Of a stretch of 64,000 nt of DNA, positions 36,109 through 46,079 are shown piece after piece (within the stretch, counting starts at the first letter, position 1; each line of letters opens with the position of its first letter). Source of the DNA: Symsagittifera roscoffensis (lineage: Eukaryota > Xenacoelomorpha > Acoela > Convolutidae); assembly GCF_963678635.1 (NCBI RefSeq), contig NC_087064.1, positions 67,630,025 through 67,694,024 of the forward strand, in the 5' to 3' direction. Both the position numbers and the translations under genes were made by a program. The notes under the pieces were generated by a model that was given only the letters and a program-made list of their open reading frames with translations, searched no databases and was not told the origin of the DNA.

Positions 36109-38922
36109 CTATAAATCAAACTTTGTAGTATAAAATTGGACTTACTTTACTGAGAAATGCAGGAACTTAAGTCCCGAGCTCTAAACCAAGCTAGAAAAAT
36201 GCAAAACCTACTAAATAAACAATAAAAAATGAATTTTGGCATCCTTTTATGAAATTTATGGGCCAAAAATTACAAAAATTTTTAAGAAAAAAGCTAGTTA
36301 GAGGCTAAACCAAGTAGAAATGCTTCGTTTTGATCTGTCCCATCTTAATATCTTGCATTTTCTAGTAATTTCGGTCCAATTTTGTTATAAGATTTTTCGT
36401 CTTTTTTTCATCATTTAGGTGGGAGGGGGTTATAACCAAAAAACGTGGTGTTCTTGTCAAAAACTTTAAGGGCAATAATTTGGTTACATAAAAGATTGCA
36501 AAAACGATCATTGCAAATAAAAACTTAAAAAACTACTTCAAAAATTCCAAATTCCAGATGCATTGAAATAGATAACTATTAATCCTCAATCACAATTCGG
36601 TATCTTTCAAATCTTCGTATCACAGTTAAAACTGTAAGAAAATAGACAAAAATATAAAAAGTTATTGTGTTTTCTAAAAACTGTATTCATTAAAACTGTA
36701 CTTTTTCCAGAAATTTTGTTTGATTCCTGAGAAGATGAAACAAGCTTTTTGAAAAATACATAGCATACGGTTGCTACTTATTGTTGCGCAGATACATGTA
36801 TTGTTACTTTTTACTATTGTTTGAAGCAGAATAACCGAAAATAGAGAATAACTTTAATTGACATTGTCCTGAATCCGATTCGAAAATTAAGTCTCACAAA
36901 TGATCTCCCACATGTGATGATTTATACGGACAGGATTTATAAAACTAATTTTCACATTGAGTTTTTCAAATTTCTAAATAAATATTTTTTCATTTCTATA
37001 GCTTTAAAAAAATTCATTCAATAGTATTATAACAAAAATAACTATAGTATTACACCACCAACCCTTTTAAAACCTGTTTTTTTTTGCGCTCAGAGACATA
37101 TGAAAACATGCAGAATTTGTTTATAGACGGTCTCCAAGACTGGGCTCTTTCGAGTGGTCATTTATATAATTTATAGTGATTATCAATAAAAGTTGAAACA
37201 TTTATTCTTTTTTAAGATATTGTTTTGGTTTTTCCTCGATCGTAGCCTTCAACCATCGTCACATTTTGAGCATCTGAATCCTTGTGTTTTAGTAAATGAA
37301 ATGATATACCATTGATGTTTTGGTCGTACCGATAAAAACACATATGATAAAAATAAACATAAGTGCATAAGTGGCAATTACTCTCGAAATAAGGGTTCAA
37401 TTTTTAGATCTCACCCCAAAAGCACTAATTTATTGAATCTGGTTGATTTTGTTTTAATAAAATCAACCACCAAAACTATAAGTTTTCAGATGTTATGTTT
37501 TCTATGTATGAATTCAACAGCGCAATTTTTCTTAATACTTAGCTTTTTCCCGTAAATTGAATTTCTGCAATTTTCTCACGCAACTTTCTCAATGTCTGAT
37601 GGCTAGGTTTTTGTTTACCTTTGATTACTCAAGATGAAAAAATTCAGAGCCAGAATAAGAAGGCAGATGATAATACTGAAGAAAAGTACAGAGATACCCA
37701 GCCAGTATTTCATTGAGTCGGCCAGTGATTCTCGTGCTTGACACGTGTTAGATTCTTTGTCGTGCGTGACAGCCAACCAAAACGGGACAATTGGCAATAT
37801 TGGCGTCAATATGTAATTAATTGTTGTCGCTATGATTGGGTACTGCTTGTTGTACATGCAGTTGTCGACGTACCATTTAAAATTTTTGGTGGCCAGAAAC
37901 CGATCAAAAGTCAAAAGAAGCTGCTCGTTATTAGCAATTAATATAGCTGCAACAGCAAACCATCTCGAAAGTTTGCAAGAAGTTTCGGAAAATACAATGA
38001 ATTTGGCACTAAAATAGAGAAACGAATTTATAAGAGAGAATGACCTACAGATGTGATTTTCTTTTGAAACAACAAAAAGAAGTTGGATTTTTGGACTAAT
38101 TTTGCAGACAATTTTTTCAATTATTTATTACTTGGTTCCTGAACTTTTCAATATCCACCCTTCAAATTGAAGTTTTTTGTTTTTTTTCTACTACGTTCTT
38201 GCGAAAATAAATATGATCGAAGCACTCCGTGCTATTTGCACAATAGCCGGCTACCATTGTTTTTTAAGATTGGTTAAAATAGATAGTTTCAATTCAGAGT
38301 ATTTAAGATAAATGTAAAAATGATTGATACCATTTTCAGTAAAGATTATTTATATGTCCGATAAGATTAAATTTATTAAAACTAAAAGCTTTAATTACTA
38401 ACCGAAAGTTTTCATGAAAAGTTTCACGATAATAACTTGCATGTCACGTTGTTAATAAGTGTAAGACAAGCACTAATTTTTTGAACGGCAGTCAGACCAA
38501 GGAATTTTTTGCTCTGTTTTTGTGCTACGTAAAACTGCACAAAAAAAACTTTCATATATTCGTTAAGAGTCCCGAAGCCCCAAAATTTGAAAAAAAAGAT
38601 ATACGAACCCGATTAAACCAATTGCCTGAACAATATCAGAGAATGCCACTAATGCCATTAGTAAAATTGCTGATCTCTTCACGCCCATATTGTAGAGAGT
38701 TGCGATAAAAAAACTGTCGCAGGTGATTGCAATGAAACACAAAATGGGAAACACGATAAATTCGTCTAGTTTGGCTGCCAGCTGAAGTGCTGAACTTTCT
38801 TCACTCTCAGTGAAGTTAACCTCCAATGACGAAACCGACAGGTTCATGATGTCTAAGAAGGAAACAAACAGCACCGATTTAAGTTTATCAAAGTTTGATT
38901 CAGAATCTTTTCTCACCATCAA
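35415..38922 (-). CDS. Seven-transmembrane GPCR, three coding exons, orphan
   Basis: Minus-strand gene with exons at about 38922-38609, 38008-37629 and 36108-35415 (each described separately). Frames join in phase if intron 1 uses the weak donor GG|GTTCGT and intron 2 uses TTGA|GTAATC. Both acceptors are good (TATTTTAG, ATCATTTAG). Together they give TM1-TM2, TM3-TM5 and TM6-TM7 plus a long hydrophilic tail. TM3 has the Cys that usually pairs with extracellular loop 2, exactly 25 residues before the Arg of a DRF (DRY-like) motif, and loop 2 has a Cys (SNTCQ). The usual CWxP in TM6 and NPxxY in TM7 are not visible, so it is a divergent rhodopsin-like receptor. It would act at the plasma membrane. 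The ligand is unknown. A possible ATTAAA polyadenylation signal lies at 35275-35280 on the minus strand. Confidence 0.8.
36109..37628. other. GPCR intron 2 (no other gene seen)
   Basis: About 1.5 kb of AT-rich DNA between exons 2 and 3. The small ORF at 37400-37212 shows no known domain. A CT/T-rich acceptor tract is weak, but the final ATCATTTAG is usable. Confidence 0.6.
37629..38008 (-). CDS. GPCR exon 2: TM3 to TM5 with DRF motif
   Basis: Begins after the acceptor CTATTTTAG and reads AKFIVFSETSC, then TM3 (WFAVAAILIANNEQLLLTF) ending in DRFLATKNF, intracellular loop 2, TM4 (IIATTINYILTPILPIVPF), loop 2 with a single Cys, and TM5 (WLGISVLFFSIIICLLILAL). The Cys-to-Arg spacing in TM3 matches class A receptors. 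Two donors are possible: TTGA|GTAATC, which keeps the frame to exon 3, and AAAG|GTAAAC ten bases later, which is the stronger consensus but shifts the frame. Confidence 0.8.
38009..38608. other. GPCR intron 1 containing a family B repeat fragment
   Basis: About 600 bp. At 38170-38262 it carries the conserved end of family B (CACTCCGTGCTATTTGCACA, ATAGCCGGCTACCATTGTTTT), related to the tandem copies at 10.8-11.1 kb. The opposing ORF at 38481-38708 is a shadow of exon 1. Confidence 0.6.
38609..38922 (-). CDS. GPCR exon 1: N-terminus, TM1 and TM2
   Basis: Encodes an extracellular start with two N-glycosylation sequons (NLS, NFT), then TM1 (FIVFPILCFIAITCDSFF) and TM2 (ILLMALVAFSDIVQAIGLIG) with an Asp in TM2. 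The first ATG is at 38922. The later in-frame Met before NLSVSS is an equally likely start and gives a shorter N-terminus. The exon end at 38609 is chosen because GG|GTTCGT gives the phase needed by exon 2. The better-looking donor four bases on (TTC|GTATAT) would break the frame. Confidence 0.75.
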
Positions 38923-38939
38923 GAGGTTCTGATTAGCTT

Positions 38940-39270
38940 AAATAATAGATTACAAAACCTCTGAAATATTTAGATAAACATATACATAGAATAGCCGTGA
39001 GATAACTCGTGAAACACGGTAGGGTGACAATTCGTAACAGACGACAATTAGTAAAAAGTGACAGTTCACGACAAGAAACAATTAGTAACAGGCAATAATT
39101 TGTTAAAAGGTATTGGCAAGTAGCGTAGGCTTGTTCCAATGCGCTAACATTTGGCACGAGAAGAAAACTGCACGTAAATCATTGTTCCCCGACTAACCTA
39201 CTTGTACAAAATGTTACGAATTGTCGATTGTTACGAATTTCCGCCTGTTTCCAACTGTCGCCTCACAATG
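38940..39270. repeat. Small inverted-repeat element, GACAATTCGTAACA motif
   Basis: Between about 39015 and 39085 the words GACAATTCGTAACAG, ACGACAATTAGTAA, GACAGTTCACGACA and AACAATTAGTAACAGG follow one another. At 39215-39262 the complement of the same motif occurs (TGTTACGAATTGTCGATTGT, TACGAATTTCCGCC). The layout, inverted ends made of an iterated short motif, is like the Mutator-type elements at 33.8 and 42.8 kb. No clear 9-bp target duplication was found, so limits are approximate. Confidence 0.5.
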
Positions 39271-40050
39271 AAATAAGGGAATAAGATGAAGTTTCCAACG
39301 CTGACTAGACAATGAAGCAAATGAAATTGTTTCAAAAAAATGAAATATGTTTTTGTTTCGACCACAACACGAAATGAAGAGTTTTGGCATAGGGTGGCTG
39401 TTTTCGACGGACACCAAGTACCTCAAGGAAATTTTTTCTATGGTTAAATTAGGTATCATATCAAAAGTCTATCGGTCAAGATTTAGGGTCCAAAAACATC
39501 TGAAAAATTTGTCTCAGTGTCAACAAAAACTGGTCAGAAGTTTCGGCTACTAAAGCAAAATGGATGAAAACTGGTCTTTAAAATGTTTTTTTTTTAAAAC
39601 CAATTTGAATAAAAATAGCTCTTTAAACTGTTTTTCAAACTTTGATTTAAGATCTATTTTGATTCAAGGATTACTTAACTTCATTTAAAAGACTCCTGAA
39701 CTTTTTTTGAGCGGCTTTCTTTCCCTATTCACTTCTTTCTTCAGAATCAAACAAAAAAAATTCAAAAAAAATTGGATTTAAAACGCAATTTTTGGTGGAT
39801 TATGTTTTGTTATATTTAAATTCGTTTGCGCAATAATTGTTGTCAGAAGATTCTGGGCTATTGAAGGGCAAATTGGTTGGTTTTGTAGAAAAAACTACCA
39901 GCAAAGTTGAATAGAAAAAACAATTAATGCGCCGTTCTATTTCTATATTTCCTTTTTCAACCGTAATTCCTTTTTCCAAATGATTTAACTGTAGATATAG
40001 GAGAATGTCTAAAAAAATGGTTTGTAGATAATTGGGTTATAGAAAAAACC
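39270..40050. other. Unassigned AT-rich DNA
   Basis: Overlapping ORFs on both strands at 39214-39553 have no recognisable domains. Nothing else stands out. Confidence 0.35.
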
Positions 40051-40583
40051 AGACTGCTCGTATCAGGGAAAAGCCCTGAATGTTCCGACTGCCTTATAAG
40101 GTTTATGGAGCAGTAATAACAAAAAAAAATTAAATTAAATAAAACAAAATGAAAAATTTTTTTTTCTAAAATTTGATTTTTTTTATATATAAAAATTATC
40201 CCCCCACACGCCATATAAAGTACAAAAGAGTAGATTTTGCTCCTTGTAACAAATCAATTATGGTGAATAAGCTTCTTTCAACCAATTTGGAACAATTTCT
40301 AAGGCGGATTAACTCTTCGCTTACGCGTTAATTGCGCGAAAATATCCCGCGTTAATTGTCCCAAATTGGCCAAAATGGCAATCTTTAAATCCCCATAACT
40401 TTACGGAAAAAAGGATCACAGGTGAAATATCTTTTCAAATTTGAGCTCAGGACAACAATACTTTTGGAATGGTATAAAAAAATTCAGTCAAAAACGGCTA
40501 GTTAAAAAGGCGAAATTTGTCTGAAGAAAAAAAAACCCACCCCGAGCACAAATATTCCGTTACTTTTGTATCGAAAGTCGGAA
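40051..40583 (-). repeat. Family A dispersed repeat, near full length (reverse)
   Basis: Reverse complement of the copy at 31131-31646 in all parts. It has AGACTGCTCGTATCAGGG with the hairpin half, TTTATGGAGCAGTAATA, CCCCCACACGCCATATAAAG, GCGTTAATTGCGCGAAAATA, AATTGTCCCAAATTGGCCAA, ACGGCTAGTTAAAAAGGCGA and finally ATATTCCGTTACTTTTGTATCGAAAGTCGGAAC (in parts). The hairpin loop has mutated here (CAGGGAAAAGCCCTG). Confidence 0.9.
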
Positions 40584-41860
40584 CATTACGTGCTTCAGCG
40601 AGGTTCGAACTTTCCGTTTTGAAGCAGACTACAGTTACTGTAACTAACAAAAAAATCAGAACACTTCGTTCTCAGTTTGTACGCTACCAAAAATCCCGCC
40701 TTGCAGTTGCTAAAAAAATTTCTTCTAAAAACTACAATTCAACTTTCTTAGCTTTTTATATTTGCTTACCCTTCAGAAATTCGATAGTCTTGAGGGTTTA
40801 TTTACCGAAAATGGAACTTGAATAGTTGAACAACTAAAAAGTAGCAAGTGCATTTTTGTGGCTTTTCCAGTCACGGCCTTATATTTTTGAAAAAAAAAGT
40901 TCTTATCGCCACTTTTCAAAGTGATTTGCAACGGGGGCGAAATTATTTTGTAGATTTCGTATCACGGAGATGATGTTGAAATGATATCACGAAATGATCC
41001 TGGAAATCCAATGGAATTCCAGAACTTGCAAAGATTTCAAATGATCAAAATAGCAAAGATAAGAGTTTGGATTAATGACAAAATAAATTAAATAAGCTCC
41101 TTTTTTATAAATGGAACCTTAAGTTCTTGCCCTTTTCAAACTGAATATGATGTCGAATAAAAAAAGTAAAATTGGGGATAAATTTGTCTTTTTCATCGAA
41201 GTAATTATGCTGATTGCTCTTCAAAACTTAGGCTGATTGTGCGTCTCGTTACAGAAATTAGCCTCCTCTAGCTTTTCTCTTTGTAGAACAAACATCGGTT
41301 GAAATCCCAGCAATAGGCCATTAGTTATCCCTTTAAAAAACGTTTTTTTACTCAGCGAGTTTTTTAAAGGCGCTTTTGAAAACGGTCACTCTTTGCTCCT
41401 TGATCAAAAATATTTTCTAAACTCATTACGGATATCCTTTAAATTCGTCATTAGCATCATAAGATCCGTAAGGAATAGTTTTTCCTACAAACATTTTTCA
41501 CATCTCAATTCTTCAGAAAAATGTCATTTTGGAGAATGTCAGATTGAATGCATGTTGCTTTTCAACGTGCAAGTGGGATGCAATTGCTCCAATCTATTCG
41601 GAGATCTTGTTTCTATCTTAAGACCCGTTCTTTTTTCCGCTATAGTGTAGTTGCTTTCATGTTTTTTTCGCTTCTGTAGCAGTTTTTTGCGCTGCACAAT
41701 TCAGGGGTTGTGGATACCTCTGAAACTGAGTAATGCAGTTGCTTCCCGAGGAGGTACTCGAAATAATTCGCAACCATCCACTTCGACTCAATATTAGTAG
41801 GTCGCGACCGACGCAATCCAAAAGAGCCCATTCGCAAACTAAAGGACCCCAAATATTTCG
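40584..41860. other. Unassigned DNA
   Basis: The ORF at 40517-40825 starts inside a family A copy and is not credible as a gene. Those at 41393-41933 overlap in several frames on both strands. No domain was recognised. Confidence 0.35.
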
Positions 41861-42065
41861 GCGCAACTTTTCGCGACTCAAAATAGATATCCTTATAGAC
41901 TTTGTGCAATCAAAACGAATTGGCGCGACTTAGTGCGACCCAAAAATTACAAGTCGCGACTTTGCACGACAGAGAGTTTCGGCGCGTCTTTGAGCGACTG
42001 AGCGATTTCGCGGCAAATTCGCGCAACCGAAACGATTCGGCGCATTATTTCGGGACCCAAAAAAG
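41780..42065. repeat. Degenerate CpG-rich minisatellite, unit ~27-29 bp
   Basis: About seven imperfect units of the type TTCGGCGCGACTTTGCGCGACCCAAAA occur. Clear ones are TTCGGCGCAACTTTTCGCGA (41860), ATTGGCGCGACTTAGTGCGA (41917), AAGTCGCGACTTTGCACGA (41951), TTTCGGCGCGTCTTTGAGCGA (41977, 21 nt including its first T) and GATTCGGCGCATTATTTCGG (42035). CpG density is far above that of the flanking AT-rich DNA. The short ORFs here translate the repeat. Confidence 0.7.
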
Positions 42066-42103
42066 AGAAGTTGAGAAAATTCTATAAAAAACATAAAACC
42101 CCC

Positions 42104-42400
42104 TCACTTAAATCCTTTTCCTTGGGCAGAGTTCTGTTTTTCTCCATCAATTTCAGTTGTTTGGTAATTTTCGGACGTTCTTTTTTTCGTTTTCTCGTCG
42201 ATTTTGTATCTCATTTTGTTGTTGGTTTCTAGAATTTTTTTTTTGCATTGTCGAGGTTTTTGTGTCAGAATTCTAGACGATGAGTGCAAGACCCTATGCT
42301 TAAACGTATGTTTATTTGGTGATACTTTGAAACTTAGCGGCAAAATATTGGCACTAATTGGTTTTTTATGGGGTAGCTGTTGAAACAAACTTCTGGTCAT
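42104..42400 (-). CDS. Hypothetical ORF, Lys/Arg-rich, 98 aa (weak)
   Basis: An ATG-started open frame ending QNSAQGKGFK. It is basic and hydrophilic, with no domain I recognise. It lies directly after another open stretch in a different frame (42657-42415, same strand), so the two could be parts of one spliced or frameshifted gene near the Mutator-like element. It may equally be chance. Confidence 0.2.
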   Translation of the reverse strand: MTRSLFQQLPHKKPISANILPLSFKVSPNKHTFKHRVLHSSSRILTQKPRQCKKKILETNNKMRYKIDEKTKKRTSENYQTTEIDGEKQNSAQGKGFK

Positions 42401-42414
42401 CTTATGATAAGTTA

Positions 42415-42657
42415 GATGAACTCCTCTAAGTGTGCTGACGTTTTCGTACTCTCAATAGTTTTGCTCAAAGTATCTGCTGCTACTTTAGCTGGACAATTTT
42501 CAGGATAATGAATTTTGAGCCAGTTCGCTCTATTGGGTTCTATAGACTTATCAAACTGCTCCCGTTTGAATGTACTCCTAATTAATTTAAGTATAAGTTT
42601 TTCTTTTTCCCCTTTCTCTCCATTTTTTACCGAGTTATTTATTGAATGCAGTGACGT
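42415..42657 (-). CDS. Open reading frame without a start codon, possible terminal exon
   Basis: From about 42657 the minus strand is open for roughly 80 codons to a TAA at 42415. There is no in-frame ATG, so it would have to be an internal or last exon. The peptide has mixed composition typical of real protein: KLILKLIRSTFKREQFDKSI then EPNRANWLKIHYPENCPAKV, then AADTLSKTIESTKTSAHLEE. No clear acceptor was identified upstream, and I do not recognise the family. It lies just outside the Mutator-like element's right-hand flank at 42750. Confidence 0.3.
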
Positions 42658-42758
42658 TTAAATTCACATCTATAAACCGCAAAATCGTGCTTACATTTTT
42701 TAATCTCTTTTACAAAGTAAACAGCGAGTTTGGATGAAGGAAATTAGCAGTGTAAACC

Positions 42759-42840
42759 GGCGCAGAGACAATTCAGCCACAGACAATTCAGCCGATTTAA
42801 AATACAGACAATTCAGCCAAAGACAATTCGGCCTATTTGG
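42759..42840. repeat. Left terminal inverted repeat of the Mutator-like element
   Basis: Contains GAGACAATTCAGCC, ACAGACAATTCAGCC, a spacer GATTTAAAAT, ACAGACAATTCAGCC and AAAGACAATTCGGCC. The right end has the same order including the spacer. The iterated 13-15 bp unit is the likely transposase-binding site (inference). Confidence 0.9.
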
Positions 42841-42904
42841 ATTAAAGAGACTGGATAAAAGGAAAATTTAAAATTTTTCTAATTTGATTAGAGTCCGAAG
42901 GCTT

Positions 42905-43984
42905 TCAACACTTTAACAAAGAAATGTGAAACATCAAATAACAAATTTCAAAGATCAAAACAAACTTGCTATGCATAAAGTTTTGAGACATATGTACATC
43001 GAAAGTACAAAGTTTTAAATACTTCTGTATATGGTCTTGATTGTAGTTTTTTGCGTTTTGAACGAGTTTCTCATTGGCGAGTGAATACTTGGGCCTCGGT
43101 TTTCTAATAACATCATCGGACATCAGTCTCTCTACATTTGTTTTGGCATTTTTTTGCTCATCTTTGAAACGTGTGATCAGCTTGGGGAAGGCGGGGTGCT
43201 TTGTCGACACGAATTTATTGAAGCTGCCATTCCATGCCTCGAATGCATTGTTCGTACGAGGTTCACCGCTGAGCACCCGATTGAAAACGTTCCAATCGGC
43301 AATGTCAAATTTTGGTTTGACGCGTCTATTCCCTCGACAGGCACAAAGGGTATAACTGCGTTTTCGATTACACCATGAATAGTATAAACTTGGTAAAAGA
43401 CATCTGGTGCCACTGAAAACGTTCCATCGCAATGACAGATTTCCGACTGAGAAAGCAAATCAAGCGCTGGTAATGTTGCAAAAACTAAAATTCGACGATC
43501 CGACTTACCAAAATCAAAATACAGGAACGTATCACCGCTGTGTGTGAGGTTGGAGAGGTTCAGGAATTTCGTCGACGCTCTCAAAGTTTTTTGGTTTTGG
43601 CCTTGTTTCTAAGGCTAGCTGCCTGATTGGGTTTATACTCCAAAGAGATGTTTAGTAACTCTGGATTGTAGGCGCTGCATAAAGAGCAGGTCAATTTGGG
43701 CGTTGGAGACAATCTGTCGGGGAGCGTTACCAGTGTTTGCGGCTTTTTCTCGAACTTCGTTAGCACATTTCTTAGCTTGAATTTTTGAGGGGCTCGGTAA
43801 ATGACCATGCTCGGTTTTTAAGGTGAATTCTTGCTGTTCGTCCAAATAACCCACTGCTCTGCAATTTCCAAATGTACATTGCCATTTAATGAGACCGTTC
43901 TTAAGTTAGTTTTTTTTTCACGGTATCTATAACCATCAAGACAAAGATGCTTTTTTCCGCGTTCAGATATTACGAATTCCATTT
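42905..43984 (-). pseudogene. FLYWCH-MULE transposase, frameshifted and internally deleted
   Basis: The minus-strand frame starts at the ATG at 43984 (MEFVISERGKKHLCLDGYRY), then shifts near an A run at about 43925. The finger continues with KWQCTFGNCRAVGYL and HGH: W-x-C, C and H-x-H, the FLYWCH pattern. Another frame change occurs near 43660-43600. The frame 43584-43177 carries CHCDGTFSVAPDVFYQVY, the DGTF signature with the first catalytic Asp of MULE transposases. The next section jumps into frame 43432-42905, which begins to match only at the C-terminal part (ADWNVFNRVLSGEPRTNNAF). The segment between them, with the other catalytic acidic residues, is missing. FLYWCH fingers bind DNA and are common in animal MULEs. 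Confidence 0.85.
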
Positions 43985-44159
43985 TACGACAACTTTTGCT
44001 AAAAGTGAAAGATTTAGAATGATTCAGATACTAATCACTCAGTTGTTCAAACTAGTTACTAATGAAGATTATTCAATGTTAATTGTGTAAATGGACAATC
44101 TAACTGCAAAAAGTAGGCGTTAAACGCGGTAGTGGTTTCTGGTTGGACAATATTTTAAT

Positions 44160-44600
44160 CGCAATTAGTTTAACTTTTAAGGAAGTTTAAGGTTTTACTT
44201 AGTTTCTACCAACTACCCAAATTACCAAATAGGCGGTTGCACCCTCCCCCGCCTAAGGCATGATAAGAATATCAGCGTAACTGTGTGGCCAGTACGTGGT
44301 AGGGGTGGTCAACCCTTTAACTGATATCCTTTTTGACCGCCTGTAAGACTCCCAATCTCGATTCCACTTTCGCGTAAATTGGTTAACTTTTAATTATTGT
44401 GCAATTTTTTGTTGAGTTCGATTTTTGCTTAGGTACTATTCTAAAATTGGAAACAGAATGAATTGCATAAAGTTTTATTATGCTTAGGTACTTTTTTTTC
44501 TGTTAATTATATTTGTTTTATATGCATTTGAAAGGAATAAATCATAAGTCGTCTAATGAAAGCTTTGATGTTTTGCCGCATGTGAAAAGTTTTTGCGCGC
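44160..44600. other. Non-coding interior of the Mutator-like element
   Basis: Between the transposase start and the right TIR there is no ORF. A GC-richer patch at about 44220-44350 (AGGCGGTTGCACCCTCCCCC to TTTTTGACCGCCTG) has AGGCGG near its left end and CCGCCT near its right end, a weak inverted repeat of unknown meaning. Confidence 0.4.
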
Positions 44601-44611
44601 ACGTTTTAAAA

Positions 44612-44719
44612 CTTTAAAACTGTCTGAATTGTCTTTGGCCGAATTGTCTCACTCATTTTGACTGAATTGTCTGAATTTGAAATTGGCTGAATTGTCTGTG
44701 ACCGAATTGTCTGAACACC
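44612..44719. repeat. Right terminal inverted repeat of the Mutator-like element
   Basis: Read as complement from 44719 downwards: GGTGTTCAGACAATTCGGTC, ACAGACAATTCAGCC, spacer AATTTCAAAT, TCAGACAATTCAGTC, a second spacer, GAGACAATTCGGCC, AAAGACAATTCAGAC. It has one or two more units than the left end. Confidence 0.9.
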
Positions 44720-44728
44720 GTGTAAACC

Positions 44729-45261
44729 AATTACCATGATACCAAACATCACAGTAATGCCCGTCAATACATCATCCGGTTTTTTTTGATGGCTGATTTT
44801 TGACAAAAACATGAATCAATCTAACAATCAGACTAATTTAGTGAGATTGAAGGTCATATAAATAAAAGTTTAAGTTTAAGTATAATATAAGTACAAATTA
44901 CTTGCATGCTAGAAAAATACTGATTTCATTTTAAATCTCAATTATTATATCAAATTGTAAATTTGACGTTTTGTTGGATTGGTTTGTCTCAAAATTGGAT
45001 TTATCAATGGAAAACCGTGCATGTTTGATAGCAGTTTAACGTCAAAAAAATTGTTTTTTGTGGAAAAAAATGGGCGAAAAACACATAAAAAGTTGCATTC
45101 CTCTGTGAACTATTTAAGCTAGCCTCAGTTGTTGGCAAAGATTTAGTTTGCCGCTCACACTTTTATAGAATAAAAATTCATAGCAAAATTCAATTTAAAG
45201 TAAAGCAGTCTAAGTAATCCCGAAACCAAATCCTGCCGAAAAATGATCTTTGATTAAAACA
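44729..45261. other. Unassigned AT-rich DNA
   Basis: No gene or repeat recognised between the Mutator-like element and the next family A copy. Confidence 0.4.
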
Positions 45262-45589
45262 AGAGTGCTCGTATATCAGGGCAAAAACCTGAATGTTCCG
45301 ACTGCGCCTTATTTTATAAAAAATAGTTTTTTGGGGGAAAAATTAAAACATATCAACTTTGGACACTATCAAAGTGTAAAATTTTGAGTCGTACGAAATT
45401 AACATGACCAATTAGCTGGCCTCAATTCAATTTGGATTCAATCTTGTTATATTTGAACTCAGAAAGTTGATATCTTCATTGGGGTATAAAAAATTTTTGT
45501 TGAAAACTGTTAATTCGATCCGCAAAAAATGACTGAATGAAAAAAACCAACCGAGCATAAATATTCCGTTTTCATCGAAAGTAGGATCA
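45262..45589 (-). repeat. Family A dispersed repeat, internally deleted (reverse)
   Basis: Has the 3' end (AGTGCTCGTATATCAGGGC, ACCTGAATGTTCCGACTGC) and the 5' end (CCGAGCATAAATATTCCG, ATCGAAAGTAGGATC), with a shortened and diverged middle. Confidence 0.8.
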
Positions 45590-46079
45590 AAAAGACATTG
45601 TTCTTTAAAAAGAACAGGACACCGAGCTCAAAGTAATCAAACTTTTTTTGAATGTCGGAACAATTGAGTATTGCTTGCCTCAAATCTTCCCTGGATCTCC
45701 TAGCCATCAAAAACAAACTGGAGTTAACAATAGGAACAATCAGATTCTTAAAACAATTTCGATACCTTTACTAACAAAACTTTTTGATGGTCAAACAACA
45801 CTTCATTTTGGCATTTTCGCCATGAGATTTTTTAAATTATCACATACAGATGGACTAAAGACACGAAGCTTGAGATTTTTTTGATTTTTTAAACGTTCGT
45901 ATTCTCAATATTAAACTGCCAATCAATGGCAAGTTTTTTGTATTGACAGAAATATTTACCGCAATCTACCAACTCTTAGAAAGTTTGGACATTTATTTTT
46001 TTTGTTTGGTGTTCGACCCCAAATATCGCTCCATCATCATTATTTAAAAAAATTTGCCCCGAATTTCGAAAAAAGGTGT

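Larger units (their letters stand above)
42750..44728 (-). mobile_element. Mutator-like element (42759-44719) with 9-bp target duplication
   Basis: The 9-bp GTGTAAACC occurs at 42750-42758 and 44720-44728, directly flanking the element. The element starts GGCGCAGAGACAATTC and ends in the complement of GGTGTTCAGACAATTC. Its terminal inverted repeats, about 80-110 bp each, are made of three to five iterations of ACAGACAATTCAGCC-like units. On the minus strand it carries a FLYWCH zinc finger and parts of a MULE transposase. At about 1.96 kb it is too short for a complete autonomous MULE, because the transposase centre is deleted. It is therefore inactive unless helped in trans. Confidence 0.93.

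Noticed and set aside
40560-40650. GGTTCGAAC near 40611 as a tRNA B box
   Set aside because: No A box, no acceptor stem and no anticodon arm could be placed around it.
40517-40825. 102-codon plus ORF as a gene
   Set aside because: It begins inside a family A repeat and changes character at the repeat edge; no domain.
41640-41933. Overlapping ORFs in three frames at 41.6-41.9 kb
   Set aside because: Mutually exclusive frames with no domain; part of the CpG-rich repeat.
44220-44350. GC-rich patch as a small structured RNA
   Set aside because: Only a weak AGGCGG/CCGCCT pairing is visible and no known RNA signature fits.
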